Assembly (NCBI GenBank): GCA_944325585.1
Contig: CALVAS010000003.1
Coordinates: 1-49,627 of the forward strand
Direction of reading: 5' to 3'
DNA: 49,627 nucleotides
Source of the DNA: Candidatus Gastranaerophilales bacterium
Lineage (GTDB): Bacteria > Cyanobacteriota > Vampirovibrionia > Gastranaerophilales > Gastranaerophilaceae
The notes beneath the pieces are model-generated. The model was not told the DNA's origin and ran no database searches. It saw only the letters and a list, made by a program, of their open reading frames with translations. A program made the translations under genes and the position numbers. Shown here one piece after another: positions 43,497 to 49,627 of this stretch (within the stretch, counting starts at the first letter, position 1; every line of letters begins with the position of its first letter).

Positions 43497-44473
43497 TAAT
43501 GATAACAGTGGCATTTTTACTGGGAATGATATTATGCCTTTTGTTCGGAGTTCCGTACATTTCATTTTTGAAGAAGAAAATGATAGGCCAGTATGTAAAA
43601 GACGTTGCGCCGGAAGCTCACCAGCAAAAGGAAGGAACCCCGACAACCGGCGGAGTTTTTATAATTATGGCTGTTGTTATAGCCTCAATTATTACGCTTG
43701 CGCTTGCGCAAAGATTGTCGGAAGAGGCGTTTATAATATTAATTACATTTCTTTTTTATACATTTGCAGGGTTTCAGGACGATTATCTTAAACTCAAAGG
43801 AAAGCACAATGACGGATTGAGTGCAAAAGGAAAGCTGCTTCGTCAGATTGCAATCGCACTTTTGCCGACAATTTATGTAATGATGAGTAATACTTTCGGC
43901 ACTGTTTTTTCTGTAGGAAGCTGGGAACTTGATTTAAAATGGTTTTATCCCGTATTTGCGGTATTTGTAATTACGGGTGCTTCAAATGCTTACAATCTTA
44001 CGGACGGACTTGACGGTCTTGCATCATCAACCGGAATGTTTGCATTTGCTGCATGTTCTCTGATTCTGCTTGCAACAGGACATCCCGGGGCTGCAATAAT
44101 TTCTGCTGCCGTATCAGGTGCTTTGTTCGGATTTTTACGCTATAACAAACCGAAAGCCGAAGTCTTTATGGGGGACACGGGTTCTCTTGCAATAGGAGGA
44201 CTTCTCGGAACGCTTGCGGTAATCGGAAAATTTGAATTTTTGCTGATTTTTATCGGCGCGGTTTTTGTAATTGAAACTCTGTCTGTTATTTTGCAGGTTA
44301 CTAGTTTTAAAACAACCGGCAAAAGAATTTTTAAAATGTCGCCTATTCACCATCATTTTGAATTGTGCGGTTGGAGTGAAAAGAAGATTGTAATTGTGTT
44401 TGCGCTTATGTCTGCGTTGTGTGCAGCATTAGCGCTTGTTTTATTCTGGTTGACTCAAAGAGGAATTATATAG
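43493..44473 (+). CDS. mraY: Phospho-N-acetylmuramoyl-pentapeptide transferase
   Basis: The 326-residue polytopic membrane protein has the MraY signatures HQQKEGTPTTGG, FQDDYLKL, NAYNLTDGLDGLA and FMGDTGSLAIGG, and SPIHHHFELCGWSE near the end. The catalytic aspartates lie in the DD and GDTGS motifs. It makes lipid I at the inner membrane. It lies between murF (ATGA overlap) and murD (2 bp). Confidence 0.97.
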   Translation: MIMITVAFLLGMILCLLFGVPYISFLKKKMIGQYVKDVAPEAHQQKEGTPTTGGVFIIMAVVIASIITLALAQRLSEEAFIILITFLFYTFAGFQDDYLKLKGKHNDGLSAKGKLLRQIAIALLPTIYVMMSNTFGTVFSVGSWELDLKWFYPVFAVFVITGASNAYNLTDGLDGLASSTGMFAFAACSLILLATGHPGAAIISAAVSGALFGFLRYNKPKAEVFMGDTGSLAIGGLLGTLAVIGKFEFLLIFIGAVFVIETLSVILQVTSFKTTGKRIFKMSPIHHHFELCGWSEKKIVIVFALMSALCAALALVLFWLTQRGII

Positions 44474-44475
44474 TT

Positions 44476-45825
44476 ATGAAAACAAACTGGTTTGATAAAA
44501 AGGTTTTAGTTCTGGGGCTTTCCAAAAGCGGAATTTCGGCGGCAAAATACTTAAACCGCCATGGAGCAGACGTCTATATAACAGAAAGCCGTGAAAAAAC
44601 AGACAAAGATATTGAGACAATTAATGAACTGGAAAATCTCGGTATAAGAATTGAAATGGGACATCACAGCGACGAATTTATCAACGATTCATATCTGGCT
44701 GTTACAAGTCCAGGAATTCCGCCTCAGTCTGAAATTATGCAAAAACTAAAAGAGAAAAATATTCATGTGATTTCAGAAATTGAACTTGCATTTTCACAAA
44801 CCTCAAAACCTTTTGTTGCAATAACCGGAACAAACGGTAAAACAACTACAACAGCACTGACAGCGCATATTTTAAGTCAGGAGTTTAAGGCATATCCATG
44901 CGGAAATTACGGTGTGCCGCCCTGTGATCTTTTAGACGGTGATGTTGAAATTTTTGTCTGTGAATGCAGTTCATTCCAGCTTGAATACAGCGAGGCGTTC
45001 CAGCCGCAAATTTCTGTTTGGACAAACTTTACCCCCGATCATATAAACTGGCACGGAAATCTTGAAAATTACTTTAATGCAAAGGCAAAAATTTTTAAAT
45101 CTCCTACCGCACCTGCGTTTGCGGTTCTCAATGCAAAAGATGAAAAACTTAAAGATTTTTCTTCTCATTGCGGCGGAACTGTATTTATGTTCGCGGAAGA
45201 AACGGGAGAAAACTGCTGTTATGTAAAAAATGACGCGATTTATTTTAAACGTAACGGGATTGAGGAGCATATTATAGATTTAAAAGATTGTCCGCTGATA
45301 GGCGAACATAATTATCAAAATGTTGAGTGCGCGGTTATTGCTGCAAAACTTGAAGGCATTTCAAATGAAAATATAAAATCTGCAATTATGAGTTTTAAGG
45401 TTCCTGAACACAGACTTGAAAAATTCGCACAGAAAAACGGAACTGTTTTTTATAACGATTCAAAGGCGACAAATCCGGAAGCCTCACTTGTTGCAATCAG
45501 ATCTTTTATTGATAAAAATGTAGTTCTGATTGCGGGCGGACGCGACAAAAATACGGATTTAAAAGAGTTTGACGAGGCTTGCAAAAAACATATTAAAACG
45601 GTTGTTTTGATTGGCGAAGCTGCAGACAGATTTGAAGAAAATTTGAAAAACGACGGATTTGAAAATATTGTGCGCGAGCAAACTATGGAAAGTGCAATTG
45701 ATAAAGCTATTTCGCTAAATCCTGATGTTGTTTTGCTGTCGCCGGCATGTGCAAGTTTTGATATGTTCAGCGGATATGAGGAGAGAGGAAAGGTCTTTAA
45801 AGATTATGTCTTATCGAGATTATGA
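44476..45825 (+). CDS. murD: UDP-N-acetylmuramoylalanine--D-glutamate ligase
   Basis: The ATG at 44476 follows AGAGGAA and opens with MKTNWFDKKVLVLGLSKSG, the Rossmann-like N-domain. The product is 449 residues. The ATP loop TGTNGKTTTTAL, the central NFTPDHINWHGN segment and the C-terminal NDSKATNPEAS and GGRDKNTD blocks are all present. It adds D-Glu to UDP-MurNAc-L-Ala. It overlaps ftsW by 20 bp. Confidence 0.95.
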   Translation: MKTNWFDKKVLVLGLSKSGISAAKYLNRHGADVYITESREKTDKDIETINELENLGIRIEMGHHSDEFINDSYLAVTSPGIPPQSEIMQKLKEKNIHVISEIELAFSQTSKPFVAITGTNGKTTTTALTAHILSQEFKAYPCGNYGVPPCDLLDGDVEIFVCECSSFQLEYSEAFQPQISVWTNFTPDHINWHGNLENYFNAKAKIFKSPTAPAFAVLNAKDEKLKDFSSHCGGTVFMFAEETGENCCYVKNDAIYFKRNGIEEHIIDLKDCPLIGEHNYQNVECAVIAAKLEGISNENIKSAIMSFKVPEHRLEKFAQKNGTVFYNDSKATNPEASLVAIRSFIDKNVVLIAGGRDKNTDLKEFDEACKKHIKTVVLIGEAADRFEENLKNDGFENIVREQTMESAIDKAISLNPDVVLLSPACASFDMFSGYEERGKVFKDYVLSRL

Positions 45826-47008
45826 TAGAAATAATTATGAACGTGAAAGACAGCGGAGCAATCGTCAGCCTATACAAAGCGTTATAATATCTTCACCTGA
45901 CAGAACTCTGTTGGTTGTTGTGACTTTTCTTGTCATAATCGGTTTTATGGCGATTTTTTCTGCCTCTGCGCCAAAATGTCTTGATGAAGGCGTAAATCCG
46001 GCACAGTTTTTGATAAAACAGGTTATCTGTTTCATCGTCGGGTTTATCGGGTTGAAATTCTTTACAAATTACGATTACAAAAAACTCGCGCAGTGGAATA
46101 CAATTTTTGCGGCGGCTATTATAATTTCACTTTTGCTTGTTGATTTTACACCTTTAGGCGTTACGGTAAACGGAGCAAAACGATGGATAAACCTCTTCGG
46201 ATTCCAGCTTCAGCCTTCAGAATTTGCAAAACCTGCGGTTGTTCTGCTTCTGGCATCAGCCTTTAAAGATAACGGGCATCTTTTTGTTGAAACCAAGTGG
46301 ATAAAATATTTCATTCCAATTATTGTAATGCTTGCCTTTATTTTTATGCAGCCGAACTTAAGTATGGTTATTCTGCTTTTGTCTGTGTCTGTTGTAATGT
46401 TTTTATGCGGCGGCGGTTCATTAAAATTATTCTTTAGCTTTCTTGCGGCCGGTGTCACAACAGTTGTGCTTGCATTAACAACAATTATCAAACCTTATCA
46501 GCTTCAAAGGCTTCAGATTTGGCGCCACCCTGAAACCGATCCGCAAGGCGCGGGATATAATATAATACAGTCTTTAATCGCTTTTGCCTCCGGAGGATTT
46601 AACGGCGTCGGCTACGGTGGTTCAATTCAAAAACTTTCATATCTGCCCGAATGCCATACGGACTTTATTTTTGCAATTATTGCGGAAGAACTCGGATTTG
46701 TCGGATGTGTTCTTATAATAGGATTATTCTGGACATTTGTACATAGAGGATTTATTGTTGCTTCCAGATGTCCTGATATGTACGGAAGACTTCTCGCTGT
46801 CGGCATAACTTTTTCAATCGGATTTCAGGCGTTTTTGAATATAAGCGTTGCCAGCTCGTTTCTGCCGACAACAGGTGTTCCGCTTCCGTTCATAAGTTAC
46901 GGCGGATCTTCATTGATTGTTTCTCTCTGGATGGTCGGAATTTTGTTAAACATTTCCAAAAAGCGCATTAAAAAAATAAGGAATCAGGAAAATGACCCAA
47001 TCCGATAA
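45806..47008 (+). CDS. ftsW: Cell-division lipid II polymerase FtsW (SEDS family)
   Basis: The ATG at 45806 (GGAAAGG upstream, inside the murD end) gives 400 residues. A charged 30-residue cytosolic N-terminus precedes about ten membrane helices. SEDS signatures include NGAKRWINLFGFQLQPSEFAKP, the RLQIWRHPETDPQGAGYNIIQSL block, GLGYG-like NGVGYGGSIQKLSYLPECHTDFIFAIIAEELG, and the final PLPFISYGGSS. Position between murD and murG favours FtsW over RodA. Confidence 0.93.
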   Translation: MSYRDYDRNNYERERQRSNRQPIQSVIISSPDRTLLVVVTFLVIIGFMAIFSASAPKCLDEGVNPAQFLIKQVICFIVGFIGLKFFTNYDYKKLAQWNTIFAAAIIISLLLVDFTPLGVTVNGAKRWINLFGFQLQPSEFAKPAVVLLLASAFKDNGHLFVETKWIKYFIPIIVMLAFIFMQPNLSMVILLLSVSVVMFLCGGGSLKLFFSFLAAGVTTVVLALTTIIKPYQLQRLQIWRHPETDPQGAGYNIIQSLIAFASGGFNGVGYGGSIQKLSYLPECHTDFIFAIIAEELGFVGCVLIIGLFWTFVHRGFIVASRCPDMYGRLLAVGITFSIGFQAFLNISVASSFLPTTGVPLPFISYGGSSLIVSLWMVGILLNISKKRIKKIRNQENDPIR

Positions 47009-48137
47009 AAAATATACGTATTTTATAACAGGCGGAGGCACAGGCGGACATATTTATCCTGCCGTTGCCGTTGCAGATGAACTTATATCCCGCGGACAGA
47101 ATGTATTTTACGTGGGTAATCCCAAAAATCTCGAATTTGATATTGTAAGTCAAAAAGGATTTGAGTTTTTGCCGGTTTATGTTCACGGAATGCCGCGAAA
47201 AGCAGGTTTCACTCTGATAAAGTGGCTCTTTGAACTGGGTTTGGCTGTGTTAGGAAGCATTGTGTATATTTTGAAATACAAACCCGACGCGGTATTCGGA
47301 ACCGGCGGTTATGTATCTGCGCCTGCCCTGATGGCTGCAAAATTGTGTAAGGTTCCTTTTATGCTTCACGACTGTGATGCAAAACCGGGGCTTGTTACAC
47401 GAAAACTTTCAAAGTGGGCTGATTGTGTTTCTCTGGCTTTTGACTGCGCAAAACAGGAGATTGCAAATGACTGTTGTATGATTAACGGAAATCCTATCAG
47501 AAAAACGTTTAAAACGCTTTCAAAGCAGGAAGCAAGAGAAAAATTGGGGTTGCAGGATAAAACAACTCTTTGTATTATGGGCGGTTCACAGGGGGCGCGC
47601 TCAATTAATGACGGTGCTGTTGAAATCCTTAAGAAATTCTCTCAAAATTCAGATTTGCAAATTATTTTTCAAACAGGAAAAAAGAATTTTGAACGCGTGA
47701 TTGAGCAGCTTATAAAGATTTATCCGGAATATGAAGCCGATAAAAATCTTGTTGTAAAACCGTATTTTGATGATATGGTAACTGTTTTAAAAGCCTCAGA
47801 TATTGCAATTTCCAGATCCGGTTCGCTGAGTCTTTCAGAGCTGTGTGCATCCGGTATTGCATCAATTCTTGTACCATATCCTTATGCTGCAGCTGACCAT
47901 CAGCGCAAAAATGCAAAATATATGGAAGAAAAAGGTGCTGCGCTTTATCTTGAGGACGAAGACGTTAATGAAGATACTTTAACTGATTTGATATCTTATT
48001 TGCTGAATAATCCGCAAAAATTAAACGAATTGCAAAACTCTGCGCTTATGCTTGCCAAATATGACAGTGTTGATTTGATTTGCGATAAATTAGTTGAAAT
48101 TGTAAAAAGTTGCGAAGTTCGCAAACGTAAAGTATAA
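46992..48137 (+). CDS. murG: UDP-GlcNAc:lipid I N-acetylglucosaminyltransferase
   Basis: The 381-residue GT-B glycosyltransferase has the glycine-rich GGGTGGHIYPAVAVADEL motif, TGGYVSAPALMAAK, GGSQGARSIND, and the acceptor-side SRSGSLSLSELCA and VPYPYAAADHQ.KNA blocks. It converts lipid I to lipid II. It overlaps ftsW by 17 bp. In many genomes murC/murB follow; here a prepilin gene starts 21 bp after the stop. Confidence 0.96.
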   Translation: MTQSDKKYTYFITGGGTGGHIYPAVAVADELISRGQNVFYVGNPKNLEFDIVSQKGFEFLPVYVHGMPRKAGFTLIKWLFELGLAVLGSIVYILKYKPDAVFGTGGYVSAPALMAAKLCKVPFMLHDCDAKPGLVTRKLSKWADCVSLAFDCAKQEIANDCCMINGNPIRKTFKTLSKQEAREKLGLQDKTTLCIMGGSQGARSINDGAVEILKKFSQNSDLQIIFQTGKKNFERVIEQLIKIYPEYEADKNLVVKPYFDDMVTVLKASDIAISRSGSLSLSELCASGIASILVPYPYAAADHQRKNAKYMEEKGAALYLEDEDVNEDTLTDLISYLLNNPQKLNELQNSALMLAKYDSVDLICDKLVEIVKSCEVRKRKV

Positions 48138-48158
48138 TAATAAAGAGGAGGATAAAGT

Positions 48159-48981
48159 ATGAAAAAGTGCACTATGACTGAATTTGCGGGGGGGGGGGGC
48201 AAGTAAGAAACGTCTCCTTAAACAGGAAAAACAAAAAGATTTACAAACAGGATTTACATTATCAGAAGTTCTTATAACGCTCGGCATAATCGGAATCGTG
48301 GCGGCAATGACACTACCTGCGTTAATTAATAAATATCAGGAAAGAGTACTGGTTGTCTCTGCCAAGAGGTCTTATGCAATAGTAACAAATGCTTTAATGC
48401 GGTGGAATGCGGATAATGATATGACAGGTGATTATCTATCATTTTTTTCTTCTTACGGAAGTGATGTTGAGCGGCTTCGGGTATTAACTAAATATATGAA
48501 TACGGTACAATTTTGTACGCAGGATAAAGTGGAACCTTGCGGCGGTAAATATGAAATAAAGCAGTATAAAAAATTAAATGACGGACACGGGAATACTGCT
48601 CAATTTGATTTAATAAACTGGTGGCGTGCTGTTCTTGTAGACGGTACTTTTATAACGCTTCAATCCGAAGTTGAAAACGGCAGTTGTATTCATAAATATT
48701 GGTCTTATGAAACTGATGCGGACGGCAATTATATCCCTGATGATTCCAGTCCTAACGGATATAAAGGAAAAGAAACTACCTCATACACCTGCGGCGTAAT
48801 TGTTATTGATACAAACGGTTTAAAATCTCCGAATCAGGTGGGACGCGATGTTTTCGGGATTGCCTTTTCGCAGAAAGGTCCGGAGGAAAGCCAGAATTCA
48901 ACACGCGGAAACATAAATTATGTACTTCAAAATGACAAATTAATTGATACAGAGGATTATACTATCGGAAAGTTTGAGTAA
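48159..48981 (+). CDS. Prepilin-like protein C; start separated from body by a G12 tract (out of frame as sequenced)
   Basis: AAGAGGAGG precedes ATG 48159. Its frame reads MKKCTMTEFAGGGGK and stops at 48204. The prepilin frame continues through the tract (ASKKRLLKQEKQKDLQTG then FTLSEVLITLGIIGIVAAMT) to 48981. A TTG at 48184, inside the tract's flank, is a formal start in this frame but has no ribosome site, and in copies A and B that codon is TTA. The leader and helix match copies A and B. From residue ~25 of the mature protein the sequence is unrelated (NKYQERVLVVSAKRSYAIV...), with four or more cysteines. It is joined to the mur operon by a 21-bp gap. Confidence 0.8.
48188..48199 (+). repeat. 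G12 homopolymer in the prepilin C leader
   Basis: Twelve G lie between TTTGC and CAAGTAAG. Length and right flank are identical to the tracts at 35894 and 40330. Confidence 0.9.
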
Positions 48982-49030
48982 TACTGTAATAACCTTGATA
49001 ATTATATTTTTTTGATTTACCGTTTTAATT

Positions 49031-49627
49031 ATGAACAATAATTATAATGATGCAAAAGAGCTTTTGACTTCAAAAGGAAAATTTTATATAAATTTGGGAC
49101 TTGAGCGGATTTCATCCGTTCTTGAATTACTCGGGAATCCGCAGGATAAACTAAAATATTTCCATGTCGCGGGAACAAACGGCAAGGGAAGTGTTTGTTC
49201 GATTCTTGCGGAGGTTTTAAAAGAGTACGGACTAAAAACAGGACTTTATACAAGCCCGCACCTTTTTAAATATACCGAACGTATTAAAATTAACGGCGAA
49301 GATATTTCAGATGAAGATTTTGCAAATCTTGTTTTTGAAATCTGTGAAATCGCAGATAAAAACAAGATTCATCTGACGGAATTTGAAATTCTGACTGCTG
49401 TTATGTTTAAATATTTTGCGGATAATAATGTTGATGTTGTTGTCCTTGAAACCGGTCTTGGCGGAAGATTTGATGCAACAAATGTTATAAAAAATAATCT
49501 TTGCGCTGTTATAACCCATATCGACCTTGATCATACTGAGCGTCTCGGCAGTACTAAAGATAAAATTGCTTTTGAAAAAGCCGGAATAATCAAGCCGAAT
49601 TGCCCTGTTGTTGTTTCGGAGGGGTAT
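49031..49627 (+). CDS. folC: Folylpolyglutamate synthase/dihydrofolate synthase, N-terminal part (3' truncated by window)
   Basis: The frame is open from ATG 49031 to the window end (199 codons). It carries the FolC signatures LGLERISSVLELLGNPQ, the ATP loop HVAGTNGKGSVCSIL (about 46-60), YTSPHLFKYTERI, and VVLETGLGGRFDATN followed by THIDLDH. The enzyme adds glutamates to folates. No clear Shine-Dalgarno or -10 sequence precedes the ATG. Together with folE2 this gives two folate genes in the window, not linked to each other. Confidence 0.95.
   Translation, partial: MNNNYNDAKELLTSKGKFYINLGLERISSVLELLGNPQDKLKYFHVAGTNGKGSVCSILAEVLKEYGLKTGLYTSPHLFKYTERIKINGEDISDEDFANLVFEICEIADKNKIHLTEFEILTAVMFKYFADNNVDVVVLETGLGGRFDATNVIKNNLCAVITHIDLDHTERLGSTKDKIAFEKAGIIKPNCPVVVSEGY

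Overview
The window looks like a chromosomal segment of a low-GC, non-photosynthetic relative of Cyanobacteria (Vampirovibrionia/Melainabacteria, most likely the gut order Gastranaerophilales). This is inferred from four things: several prepilin-like proteins with the N-terminal signature GFTLSEVLITLGIIGIVA scattered among housekeeping genes, a SigF-type sigma factor, many short hypothetical proteins of a kind common in that group, and AT-rich intergenic DNA. No database search was possible, so the placement rests on pattern recognition. I saw no IS element, prophage or CRISPR array.

Layout. 1-3118 (+): RNA and translation genes, with the rlmN 3' end, dtd, an unusual Zn-ribbon/RGG-like protein, rimM and trmD. 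3131-10859: mostly minus-strand hypotheticals, with a YkgJ-type protein, a GH57/DUF3536 enzyme, two secreted proteins, a candidate structured RNA (9577-9692) and two membrane proteins. 11017-15918: tRNA-Gly, mscS, rlmH, an M49-like metallopeptidase, folE2 and a membrane-anchored thioredoxin. 16091-24602 (+): a SigA-like sigma factor, deoB, a small ferredoxin, a parvulin, an M24 peptidase, a SpoU methyltransferase, dnaA and ruvA. 24709-26483 (-): a sigF-pilD pair, i.e. an alternative sigma factor with the prepilin peptidase. 26627-35727: gatC, pyrG, an SLC45-like transporter, a prepilin with a divergent XRE regulator, two tandem thymidylate-kinase-like genes, a YhaM-like HD protein and ilvC. 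35862-41144: two close prepilin paralogues, a 51-residue basic protein, a GNAT protein and two zinc alcohol dehydrogenases. 41249-49627: rplU-rpmA (-), then murF-mraY-murD-ftsW-murG (+), a third prepilin, and the start of folC.

The most striking signal is in the three prepilin genes at 35862, 40301 and 48159. Each has a strong Shine-Dalgarno site and ATG, then a run of exactly 12 G. After the run, the upstream ATG frame stops at once (Lys-TAA), while the prepilin frame is open but has no plausible start of its own. One G fewer would join the two frames at all three loci. This looks like a phase-variation (contingency) or transcript-slippage switch on a dispersed prepilin family. The prepilin peptidase that would process these proteins, the SigF-type factor and an XRE regulator with a long operator-like palindrome are all in the same window.

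A second genome-level signal is that six genes without a Shine-Dalgarno site have a -10-like hexamer exactly 6 nt before the ATG. That predicts leaderless mRNAs, including those of dnaA and murF.
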